In this document: in pieces, positions 41,141-50,966 of the stretch
How positions within the stretch are numbered: position 1 is the stretch's first letter
How the letters are laid out: each line of letters begins with the position of its first letter
Assembly (NCBI GenBank): GCA_949316235.1
Contig: OX438755.1
Span: forward strand, 17,994,151-18,058,150
Direction of reading: 5' to 3'
Origin: Oegoconia quadripuncta
Lineage: Eukaryota > Arthropoda > Insecta > Lepidoptera > Autostichidae
Length of the DNA stretch: 64,000 bases
The notes under the pieces: model-generated
Told to the model about the DNA's origin: nothing
What the model saw: the letters and a program-made list of their open reading frames with translations, nothing else
Database searches by the model: none
Position numbers and translations under genes: made by a program

Positions 41141-41729
41141 AAAATAGGTACCACAGCTTATAAGCTTATAACATGGATGCTGCTCGGACATGTACAAAAT
41201 AAGTATTCAAAAACAATGTAATTAAAAACGGATTTGATGCAAAACGTCTGATTCGCATATACGATTCGCAAAAGATCATTTTCGAAAAATGTTTTGCTTG
41301 TATGTAATTTTGAGAAAGGGACATTTGCGTCACACACTTAAACCTCATGATACGCTCTTGCGCAATTCATCGACCAAATTCGAATAACTACAGTTCATGA
41401 TGATAACCTCCATAAATTGAGAATCATTATTGTCGTAGTTACACTGATGGCTTTACTGCCAAGCCATAAATAATATAAAAAAAAGTATTGTCAAAGACTT
41501 TCATTTATATATATTTGAGTACTGTAATGGATTTTGTGAAGCATAGTTGTGTATACAATCATTTGTTAAATTGTTTATATGGCAAAGTAAATAACAGATA
41601 CGACAACGACGATAAAAACTTGAACGACAAATTTAACAAATCGGCAGCAGCGTTCCTATATCCTCACAACAACCTATATGACGGTTGAATCGAGATATTT
41701 GAATAATGGAACCTCTTTACGTACCTACA

Positions 41730-41989
41730 TACAGGGTGAATTTGAATTCGTGTAATTTCCATTAACTGGTGACGCCACTCTTAATTACGAACAACTTTCC
41801 CCAAGAAACCATAGTCGAATTCGATCAAAAAAATTTTCGATTACCCATACAAAGTAAACCATTCTGACAGAAATCACTTTTAGTATGGAAGTCCAACAAT
41901 TTTCGGCTATGGTTCCCAGTGGAAAGTTGTTCGTAATCTGAGCGGCTCACCAGTAAACAGGAATTACACGAATTAAATTTCACCCTGTA
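41730..41989. mobile_element. Foldback MITE with 'TACAGGGTGAATTTGAATTCG' ends
   Basis: Left tacagggtgaatttgaattc / gtgtaatttcc / 'acgaacaactttccc' recurs inverted at the right ('ggaaagttgttcgt', 'ggaattacacgaattaaatttcaccctgta'). About 260 bp with arms covering most of the element. Confidence 0.75.
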
Positions 41990-42149
41990 TAGTGTTAACC
42001 GACCGATTATAAAAACCAATAACGGCACGTGTTTTATCCAAAATATACTTTATGGTACAAACATCTTATGAATAACTATTGACGATACAAAAACAAACCT
42101 GTGATGGATCCTCCCACTATTCCCATCCCCATGCTGAGCTACAGACCTT

Positions 42150-42312
42150 TTTGTCATAAAAGATCATTTTATATTTTAGTTTTCACGGAGTTTCTTGCTC
42201 ATTCTTCTCTGGGGAGACTGCCTAGTGAATGAGCGATAACTGTATGTTATGACGATTTCAAATGTTATTCTTATAACTTACGAAATAAAACATTTTTGAT
42301 TTGATTTGACTG
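42150..42312 (+). mobile_element. CR1/Jockey-like LINE 3' untranslated tail
   Basis: 'gagtttcttgctcattcttc' ... 'gaatgagcgataactgtatg' ... 'cttacgaaataaaacatttt' and a (TTGAT)n-type end match the 3' end at 18640-18785. Confidence 0.6.
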
Positions 42313-45300
42313 TTTTCTTGGCAAATAAAGATTTAATTAGCAATAGTAATACTCATAGATTAAAAATAAATGCAAGTTATCGCTACACAACTCCTTAGGC
42401 AAAAAGCTCTCGGTTCTGCCCTAATCACTTTGACAGGGTACCTACGCCTTGTCCTACAATAGCAAAGTATTGTTTACACCAGAGATATAGTTAAGCTACA
42501 ACTTGTAGAATCACTAAACCACCCAGTTTTCATCAGTACAAACCAAAAAATCACTCTACAATTTTCGAAACTGAAACACCCCTCGATCAAATATCATATC
42601 CTTGAGAGAACGTTAAAAGATTTAAAGGTCATTCTTACGTGTCATTGTCACTATTTTAATAATTTGAGAAAGTAACGGTTGAATTTATTTTGTTGTCCTA
42701 GAATTCAGTTCGGGAACACACTTACGAAAATCGAGCGCATGTTCTCTATTCAAATATGAACAGCGGAAGGGCGCAACTGTGCTAACGAATATACAGCCAC
42801 CGCCACTGGAAATGTTGGACATATTTTCAAAGACATACAATGTTATTTTCGGTACATAAAAATGTGTCCAGGGCCGTATTTATGGCATGGGCCCCTGAGT
42901 AAGGCTATATGACATATGAGGTACCCAAGATACCGGCCTGATATACTTAGATCTGTAAAGAAATAAGATCAAGAAAACTAGATTTTTAATAGAGCGGCTA
43001 TGCGTATTATATTGTCAGATTTTTGTGAAATGAATAAATTAGTATTGCATTGTAATTATTAGAAGGAAGTTTTAATTAACTTCGAAGTTTCGACCGGAAA
43101 CCTACGAAGTATATAGTAAAAATACCATGAAGAGATTAAAATATATGTATATTTTAACCAAAAAATTGCATAAAATATTTTATCATTTTGTGTGACATTT
43201 TATGGTGCAACACAAATTAAATTCACACAAATTACAATCGATCAATTGTAAGCAAATCAGGCAAATAATACGAACATTTATTGAAAGTGTACCTACTTTT
43301 GTAATGTAACATTCTACATTAAAATACATACATACATCAAAATACATTCATTTTATATTTGCTGTACTTTATTTAGTAATAAAATTATAGCTGACAAGTT
43401 ATTATAATATTATATTTAGGAAAAATAATTATAATAATAAATAATTTTCGATGTGTAATTTCTTTTTATTGGACCTTCACCGAAAATCTTCCCTTAATTC
43501 GGAAAAACCGTAACTTATTTCAGTATCTTAAATAAAACAAACAAAAAATACCAGTATAGCACAAGCTGTTTGCGTAATAAATAAATTTTTATTATATGAA
43601 AATACGGAAAAATTTCTTTTGATTTAATTTTATATTGGAAACTACTGAGAACAGATTAAAGGAAACTTACAAGCCGATTCGAAATGTTGTTACTAGAGGC
43701 CCTGTAACCCTTGCCTAATTACGGCTCTGGACTTGAAAGACATTATTGTTTGTTTGTTTGTGCACAGAGATATAGACAGTGGGATTTTTGCACGTGCTAT
43801 GTGAATCATGTTGTGGCATCGAAGAATTTGTTTGAAAACTAAGAGCATCGGCATAATGTAGTTCCGAATTTTTAAAATAAATTACTATAAACAATATAAT
43901 ACCACAAGACGATTCTGAACAACAATGATAATATAGGTCAATACAGGTCGTTCCAAAAACGTATATGATCGCTATTCTTAACGCTTCTTTGTAATAGTTT
44001 AATAAAAATATACGAAAATTAAATTTGAAATAACCTGTTGTTGTGTAACTTTACCATTCAATGATACCATTTGTCTTAAAAACTCTAAATCAAACATAAA
44101 GAAGTTTCAGTCAATTTTCTGACATAGTGCCAACGGTATTACTACGCGAATCTTTCATAAATCACGCGATCGGTCCTACAATACTAGTAGCTGATAGAAT
44201 ATAGTTGCAAAAAAAACAACCGACTTCAATATTGTTCCGTACTCTCCGGAGTTCATCATCAAATCATCACCAGCCTTACAAACAAAATATATTAAAAATG
44301 AGTCATGTCCATGTCTGAGATAGAAAATAACACACAAAAAAACAAATAAATGCATTTGATTACATTGATTTTATTTGGACAAAACATACAACGCTTAGAG
44401 CCTTCTCCTTTTTTTAAAATCGGTTAATAAATATTGATAACAATAATCAACCAACCCTTATAGGAGCAGCGCCATGTTGGAATACTGTTCGCGCCGCATC
44501 GTCGCAAGGGTACAACTGTGCATAAGATAGAGAGCTGGTGATAATATTAGGATTTGAGGTAGATTTGAGGCATTATTTTATCCTCAAACATCGATATGGT
44601 AAGGGGATGCCTAGTAATGACGTGAAACGTTACATAACTATGGACCTCTTTTTGACGAGATTTAAAGAATCATTCACGTGTTTCCTTAAAAATAACAATC
44701 GTCTTTTTTCCAATGTGAGGTGACAAAATTGGTCGTGAAAAAATTAAATCGCGCGCCGCGAGCGAAACCTACTTTTGACACGTGTTAATTCAAATTATCA
44801 GTGTTATCAAAGGTCCGCATTTTGACTTGACTTTAAAGAGGGTTTATCCCACACTTCATTTTATACAAATTTTCAAATCTATTCTAATGAAACTTTATAC
44901 GTATAAGCATGTAAAAATTTAGTAGTAAATATTTACAAAATATCGATATTAGAAGAGTATATAGCATTTTTCTGTTACTATGGGAAACTTAAAATCGCTT
45001 TAATTTAGTTTTTTTTTTTTTCAATGTAAAATTTCAAGGCTCATTTTCGAAAATGTTCTTCAGCCACTATCTATCTTCTATGTAGGTACGTGCTTTATGG
45101 GTGTAAAGTAACATTAGAATTGGTTTATTCAGTTCGAAAAATTTGTATCTGAATTTATATTATTGGCATCCGTTTCTCATCGTTATAATATAGATTCATC
45201 TATATTTATCAAATTAGTTTTAAGTAAAGATCGAAGACTTCAGTTTAGTTCTGTAATACAGGCATCAAGCGCCTTTTACATCATGCATATTGCAGTGTAG

Positions 45301-45463
45301 ATTAGTTAGCGTGCACATTTCGTACTGTGTAAAGGCAGTTAGACAGTTAAAACACCAATTCAGTGTAATCGTGTACGATTGTATGCACGCTGCCGCGCTA
45401 ATTAATTTAGTGCAGAATTAGTGTGCTAATTTGCATGGTGTCACATATATTAGCAGACTGAAA
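42313..45463. other. AT-rich intergenic sequence
   Basis: Apart from 44215-44430 ('caaccgacttcaatattg' ... 'ccttctcctttttttaaaatcggtt', the inverted ends of a dispersed repeat) and a stretch at about 43425-43570 resembling the first intron of paralogue B, nothing recognisable is seen. Confidence 0.45.
44215..44430. repeat. Dispersed repeat bounded by 'accgacttcaa' and 'aaaatcggtt'
   Basis: Left 'aaaaaacaaccgacttcaat' and right 'cttctcctttttttaaaatcggttaa' are roughly inverted. Related to 23278-23330. Class unknown. Confidence 0.4.
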
Positions 45464-45634
45464 ATAAGGATTTTAGGGTGTTCGGAGATTTTACGGTTAA
45501 CACGTGATATCGAGTTTGACCTGCAAAATTTCGATTGTTTCTTAAATAATCTGTGTTGAGCCTATCTAGTTTTGTGTTGTGTTGTCCCTGGTAATTGGGT
45601 AAGTGTTAAAATTTAACTAAAAGAGCCTCCGACT

Positions 45635-47081
45635 ATGTCGGAGGCTGAGCCTCCCCCCAAACCACCCGACCCTACCCGGGTCACTTCTTACTCCCAAGAT
45701 GTGTTCTCAGTGGAGATGCAGGACATGACCCAGCAGGCCCCCGAGCCGGGAAAAACAGAAAAAGGCAAAAAAAGAGTAGCCGAGTCGGAGATTCATACCG
45801 AAAGCGCCAAAAAAACTAATGTCCCCCCTGCCGCATCTGTTCAAAATGTATATTCCCATCCCAGTCTAGAGGATTGCAAACGATATTGCGAGAATGACGA
45901 TGGCCCCTTCCTGGTCCATGTGTTCAGGACAGAGCCCCATCCAAAAGCCGGTACAACAATTAATCCCATACAGTTTGGTCAATTTTTAGTCAGAGCAGGC
46001 ATTCAGAAAATTACCCGACAGGGAATCAAAGCTGTAGGTCGTAACAGAATATCAGTTGAGTTTGAAACCCATATGGCTGCCAATAACTTTGTATCTAGCT
46101 CTGTCTTGACCTCCAGCAAATTTGAAGCTATCATTCCCACCTTTAATATTACCCGAATGGGCATAGTACGTGGTGTCCCAGTAGAATGGTCAATGCAGGA
46201 ATTTGTTGACGCAGTGGATTTACCAACAGGATGTGGTCTTGTTCTGAAGGCTCGTAGGTTAAACCGAAAAGCTCATCGGGACGATGGCTCTGTGGAATGG
46301 CTTCCAACCAGGACTGTTGTGTTAACTTTTAGTGGCCAGACCCTGCCATCTAGAATTTTCTGTTTTCACACCGCCCTCCTCATAGAAACATACCAACTGC
46401 CTACCATTCAGTGCAACAATTCAATGCAGATCAAAGCCCCGTTGCTACAAATGTGCACAATCTCACCTCGGAAGGAGTTGTTCAGTAACTCCAGAAAAAG
46501 CCACCTGCCTATACTGCTCTGGTAACCATTTTGCCACAGATAAGGTATGCCCAGAAAACTCCCGGCAAAAAGCTATAAAATCCACTATGTCCCAAGACAA
46601 TGTCACCTATAATGAAGCAGCATCAAGATTCCCCCCAGTGCGTCGACCATATGCAGAAGTGGCCCGTGCGCTTTTTTCACCAACTAGACCTCATGTTCAA
46701 ACGGCATCTCCACTTTCCCCAACCCAATCCCTTCATACTCCAAATCCTCCTACGACATACTCTTACAGAAAAACAGTCACAATCCCAAGTAGACCTCACC
46801 CTTCTCCATCACATGGATATGACAGAGCTGCTCACCAAGCTATAATCTCTCAACGTAATCCACCATCCCCCAACAATGGGGTAGCTATACGTTCCCGTCA
46901 GGGACCTGAACCTGTTGGTGAAAATTTGATGGAATTAATGCTTTCGATGCTCATCAATATGTTAAAAAAATTTAATGACTGTTCCCCACCGTCCAACGTT
47001 GCAGCCCTCATATCAGAACTTTTTCAAACAATTAATAATGGATCAAGTCATCCAATGGAATTCCCGGAGTCTTCGTCCTAA
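45635..47081 (+). pseudogene. LINE ORF1 (gag-like), frameshifted
   Basis: Starts MSEAEPPPKPPDPTRV; an acidic/basic N-terminus leads to a region with RRM-like folds (GPFLVHVFRTEP, RMGIVRGVPVEWSMQEFVDA). The frame from 45635 runs to 46525, but near 46411 'attcagtgcaaca' is followed by the similar 'attcaatgcagat': a 13-bp partial duplication that shifts the frame. Two zinc knuckles then read in the third frame: C-YK-C-AQS-H-LGRS-C and C-LY-C-SGN-H-FATDKV-C (46420-46570), followed by a Pro/Ser/Thr-rich C-terminus ending at 47081. ORF1 proteins bind the element RNA. Confidence 0.8.
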
Positions 47082-50000
47082 AAAGCATGAAATCCTCCAT
47101 CTAATTGACACCCATGCCCCCATTGTTTTTGCCATCGCGGAGACCTGGCTGGTCCCTGGCTCCCGATTTCGGGTGCCGGGCTACGCTTGTCTCCGCGATG
47201 ACCGAGATGATGGTTATGCAGGTGCCGCTATTTTAGTTAAATCTTCCATTACTTTCTCCCAAATAAACTTGCCCCCTCTACCCTCTACTATTAATGCAGT
47301 GGCAGTAAAAATTTCTGATTTTACAGTATTGTCTATATACATTCCCAACCCCAATGTCGTTCATATATCAGAAATAGAAGCCATTTTCTCTTGTATTACT
47401 GGTTCTTTTCTTATTCTTGGTGACTTCAATTGTCATCACCTATCATGGGGTAGTGCAGACTACAATTCCCTCGGGTGCGACCTTGTGGATTTATTGGATG
47501 CCATGAATATCTGTCTTCTAAATGATGGATCTCCTACACGACGAACACCTCCAAATCAAAATGCTAGTGCAGTTGACCTTTCCTTGTGCTCCCCAAACCT
47601 TTCTTCCCTTCTGTCCTGGCATGTCCTATCCTCGTCACATGCAAGTGACCATTTACCCATCTTAATATCTATGCCCCGCTCTGCTATGCCTGTAAGACAG
47701 TTTTCTCCTCTTTTAAAGTATCGTCTCGCTAAAGCAGACTGGGATAAATACGCTCTAGACTGTGATGCCCAGTGTAATCTTATCCCTTCCGTTACAAATG
47801 ATAATGCTACTGTATGTTACGAGCAATTGGTTGCCTCAGTAACTCAATCAGCCGACTCTAACATTCCCTTAAAACAAAATTACAAATATAAATGTTCCCC
47901 TCCATGGTGGGACGCTGAGTGTTCAGATATGTTCCACAACCGAAAGGAGGCAGAGGACTCCTACCGTCTTAACATGACAATGACCAACTTCCTTCTTTTT
48001 AAAAAATCAATTGCAATTGCCAAGCGATTTTTTAAAAAGAAAAAGAAATCCGCCTGGGTACGATTTTGTCAAAATCTCTCTCCCCGGACTCCATCTGGTC
48101 TCCTTTGGAAGTCTATCAGACGATTCCGGAGTTCATATTCAGCTCCCAATATAACTTCCAATGACTATTCCACCTGGATTGAAGACTTTATTAATAACCT
48201 AGCCCCATGTTCTGCCCCAAACTTTGATTCTCTCCCTACTCCATACCCTGCCTTTTCCTCTTTAACTAGATTAGATGACCCCTTCTCTATGATGGAGTTG
48301 CAATTGGTCCTGAAACATTTGAAGGACTCTTCACCTGGTGCAGATGGTATCCCTTACTCGTTCCTAGTGAAAGCCGGCCCATCTACCAAGTCAGCTTATC
48401 TATCTCTAATTAATGCCTTCTTTGATACGGGAAATGTTCCCCAAGCATGGAAAAACCAAATTGTAATTCCTATACTTAAACCAGGAAAAAACCCTTCTTT
48501 GGCATCATCTTATAGACCAATAGCCCTGTCATCAGCTCTTGGCAAAATCATGGAACATCTAATAAAAAATCGACTAGATTGGTATGTCGAAAGCGAGGGC
48601 CTATTGTCTAATAATCAATTTGGTTTCCGCAAAGGTATGAGCACCATGGACAGCCTAAGCATCCTAACCACAGACATCAGACTAGCCTTCTCCAGAAACG
48701 AGTTCCTTGTCGGAGTCTTCTTAGATATTTCAGCGGCATATGACAGTGTTCTGCTTCCACTGCTCAGGCAGAAAATGCTAAATCTGAGTATCCCTGCGAA
48801 GCTAACCTACTTCATATGCAACTTATTTATGGACAGAACGGTCCAAGTTAGGATACAAAGTTCCCATCAAACCCCTAGGCGAGTTTGGGTAGGCCTACCG
48901 CAAGGATCTGTACTTAGCCCAATATTATACAGTCTTTACACATATGACTTGGACCAAACTGTAATTTCTTTCTGCAACATACTTCAATATGCAGATGATC
49001 TGGCCCTGTATATCTCCTCAATCTCATTAGATGATGCCGTTCGTTTTCTCAACCTGGCTTTGTCGTATCTGGAGGTATGGTTAGTAGATCACGGTCTCTC
49101 ACTATCAGTGTCCAAGAGTAAGGTCGTTATATTTACCAGAAAGAGGTCCGTTCCTGATATAGATATTGTCTATGGAGGCCAAACAATTCCAATTGATAAA
49201 AGCGTCAAATTCCTGGGTGTATTTTTGGACATGAAAATGACTGGGTCTCCCCATCTTGACTATGTTATTAAAAAATGTGAACTTAATATTAATGTTCTTC
49301 GTTGTCTGTCTGGTGTTTGGTGGGGATCTCACCCATATGCCCAGAAATTAATATACAATGCTATCGTCCGTAGTGTCATAGACTATGGTTCCTTTCTTTT
49401 GGAGCCCTGCAGCAAAATCTCACTCGCTAAGCTGGATAAAATTCAGTTTAAGTGCCTCCGCATAATTTTAGGCGCCATGAGATCGTCTCCTACCAATGCT
49501 CTTCAGATTGAAGCCTTAGACGCTCCTCTTTATCTTCGCAGACAATTCCTTGCTGACCGATACTGCTTCAGAGTGTCCCAATACAAACATCACCCCTTGG
49601 CCCCAAAATTAAGTTTACTGTCATCAGATGTCCCAACCAATAAATATTGGTCCCACAAATCACTTCCCCGTTTAGTTATTAGCCATCGCAAAGTCGCTAA
49701 TTTGTCCTACCCACGTTATCAGTGCTCCATATCCCCTCTGTACTCAACGTGCTTCGACGCTCTCCTCTTTCTACCTAGAATAATCTTAGATTTTGGAATC
49801 CAAAAGAACACCGTAGGAGCTGATTCATTATTCCACCAGATCCTAGAATCACAATGGGAAGGATGGTTACCATTTTTTACCGATGCGTCCAAACTGTCTA
49901 AAAACGGCGAAGTCGGAGCGGCGGTGTGGCTCCCCAGGTATAAAGTCCTGCTAAACTTTAAATGCCCCCCTCTATCCTCGGTGTTTACAGGAGAGGCAGT

Positions 50001-50733
50001 TGGCTTACTAGAAGCTATAAAATACATCCAATCTCACAAATTAAAGAAGTCAATCATTTTCACAGACTCCCTAAGTTGCTTACAATCTATCCTCTCTAAC
50101 CAGTTTCTCTCTCAGTCGAAATTCCCCATAATCCTTAACCTTAAAGATATTTTATACAAGTGCTTCCGCCAAAACATTGAAATTGCCCTGGCTTGGATCC
50201 CAAGCCACGTCGGTATCAGCGGTAACGAAACAGTTGATGTATTTGCCAAAAACGCTATAGAATCGGGATGTCGTGACCAATACCACGTTTTTTCACACGA
50301 CCTACACACTATGGCTGATCATGATTTAATGGAATCCTGGCAAGCAAACTGGGAGCGTACTCGCCTAGTAAAAGGCCGCTACTACAGCGACATACAACCC
50401 GAGATACCCAAGAGGCCCTGGTTCTCCCGTTTCCGTCTAGCAGATAAACAATCCTCGTCGGTAATCTGTCGCTTGCGTCTGGGTCATTCATGCACTCCTC
50501 TTCACCTCAATAAAATACGCATCAGAGATTCCCCAATTTGTGATTGTGGCCTTGAGGAAGGATCCACAGACCATATATTCTTTAACTGCCCTAATCAATC
50601 AGTTTCTTTGTATGATATTCTCCCCCCTGATATCCCCAGGCCCATTAACATGAAATCCCTATTGTTATATACAAATTCCACATTTGTTAATATTTTATCT
50701 AAATATATTTCTACATATAATATTAAACTATAA
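46975..50733 (+). CDS. LINE ORF2: endonuclease, reverse transcriptase, RNase H (open)
   Basis: A single open frame of 1252 codons from the first ATG (46975); the ATG at 47038 (MDQVIQWNSRSLRPKKHEIL) is the likelier start, as the endonuclease begins there and ORF1 ends 44 nt into it. Numbering from 46975: APE endonuclease with QWNSRSL, AETWL, GDFNCHH (about 149-155) and ASDHLP; reverse transcriptase with SPGADGIPYSFL, SSYRPIAL, NQFGFRKG, DISAAYDS, GLPQGSVLSP and catalytic YADD (672-675); RNase H with FTDAS (D at 970), E of GEAVGLLEA, FTDS and PSHVGISGNE (H at 1078); C-terminal C-x-C-x8-H-x4-C (CDCGLEEGSTDHIFFNC). All catalytic residues I can check are present, so the protein could be functional. 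Confidence 0.92.
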   Translation: MTVPHRPTLQPSYQNFFKQLIMDQVIQWNSRSLRPKKHEILHLIDTHAPIVFAIAETWLVPGSRFRVPGYACLRDDRDDGYAGAAILVKSSITFSQINLPPLPSTINAVAVKISDFTVLSIYIPNPNVVHISEIEAIFSCITGSFLILGDFNCHHLSWGSADYNSLGCDLVDLLDAMNICLLNDGSPTRRTPPNQNASAVDLSLCSPNLSSLLSWHVLSSSHASDHLPILISMPRSAMPVRQFSPLLKYRLAKADWDKYALDCDAQCNLIPSVTNDNATVCYEQLVASVTQSADSNIPLKQNYKYKCSPPWWDAECSDMFHNRKEAEDSYRLNMTMTNFLLFKKSIAIAKRFFKKKKKSAWVRFCQNLSPRTPSGLLWKSIRRFRSSYSAPNITSNDYSTWIEDFINNLAPCSAPNFDSLPTPYPAFSSLTRLDDPFSMMELQLVLKHLKDSSPGADGIPYSFLVKAGPSTKSAYLSLINAFFDTGNVPQAWKNQIVIPILKPGKNPSLASSYRPIALSSALGKIMEHLIKNRLDWYVESEGLLSNNQFGFRKGMSTMDSLSILTTDIRLAFSRNEFLVGVFLDISAAYDSVLLPLLRQKMLNLSIPAKLTYFICNLFMDRTVQVRIQSSHQTPRRVWVGLPQGSVLSPILYSLYTYDLDQTVISFCNILQYADDLALYISSISLDDAVRFLNLALSYLEVWLVDHGLSLSVSKSKVVIFTRKRSVPDIDIVYGGQTIPIDKSVKFLGVFLDMKMTGSPHLDYVIKKCELNINVLRCLSGVWWGSHPYAQKLIYNAIVRSVIDYGSFLLEPCSKISLAKLDKIQFKCLRIILGAMRSSPTNALQIEALDAPLYLRRQFLADRYCFRVSQYKHHPLAPKLSLLSSDVPTNKYWSHKSLPRLVISHRKVANLSYPRYQCSISPLYSTCFDALLFLPRIILDFGIQKNTVGADSLFHQILESQWEGWLPFFTDASKLSKNGEVGAAVWLPRYKVLLNFKCPPLSSVFTGEAVGLLEAIKYIQSHKLKKSIIFTDSLSCLQSILSNQFLSQSKFPIILNLKDILYKCFRQNIEIALAWIPSHVGISGNETVDVFAKNAIESGCRDQYHVFSHDLHTMADHDLMESWQANWERTRLVKGRYYSDIQPEIPKRPWFSRFRLADKQSSSVICRLRLGHSCTPLHLNKIRIRDSPICDCGLEEGSTDHIFFNCPNQSVSLYDILPPDIPRPINMKSLLLYTNSTFVNILSKYISTYNIKL

Positions 50734-50957
50734 TATTTACTACCGTACTTGTGAAGTCCTTGTGTTGTTTTACTTTATGTATATTTGTGTTCGTCCTTTT
50801 TGTTTTAGGTGGCTCAAAACAGGACACAGACCAATAGTTTGGCTTTGGATTTCTTACTGGTCAACCTCAGCCAACGTTTTATCCGCACAACCGGACACTG
50901 GCAGTAATGGTTGTCGCATTAAAGACGACCGATTGCCATAAAATATAAAAAATATAT
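50734..50957 (+). other. LINE 3' untranslated region
   Basis: Non-coding sequence after the ORF2 stop, ending 'cgattgccataaaatataaa' and an (AT)-rich run before the proposed target duplication. No poly-A tail, as in many I-group elements. Confidence 0.6.
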
Positions 50958-50966
50958 ATAAGGATT

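Larger units (their letters stand above)
45473..50957 (+). mobile_element. Near full-length RNase H-bearing (I-group) non-LTR retrotransposon
   Basis: About 5.5 kb: 5' untranslated region (45473-45634), ORF1, overlapping ORF2 and an AT-rich 3' tail. ATAAGGATT occurs on both sides (45464-45472 and 50958-50966), a plausible 9-bp target duplication setting the boundaries. ORF2 has endonuclease, reverse transcriptase and RNase H domains. The RNase H and the two-ORF layout with zinc knuckles in ORF1 point to the I group rather than Jockey, CR1 or RTE; the exact clade is unresolved. ORF1 is frameshifted, so this copy is not autonomous as it stands. Confidence 0.85.

Noticed and set aside
49105..50491. 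Minus-strand frames of 60-102 codons across the LINE
   Set aside because: They are shadows of the long plus-strand ORF2.
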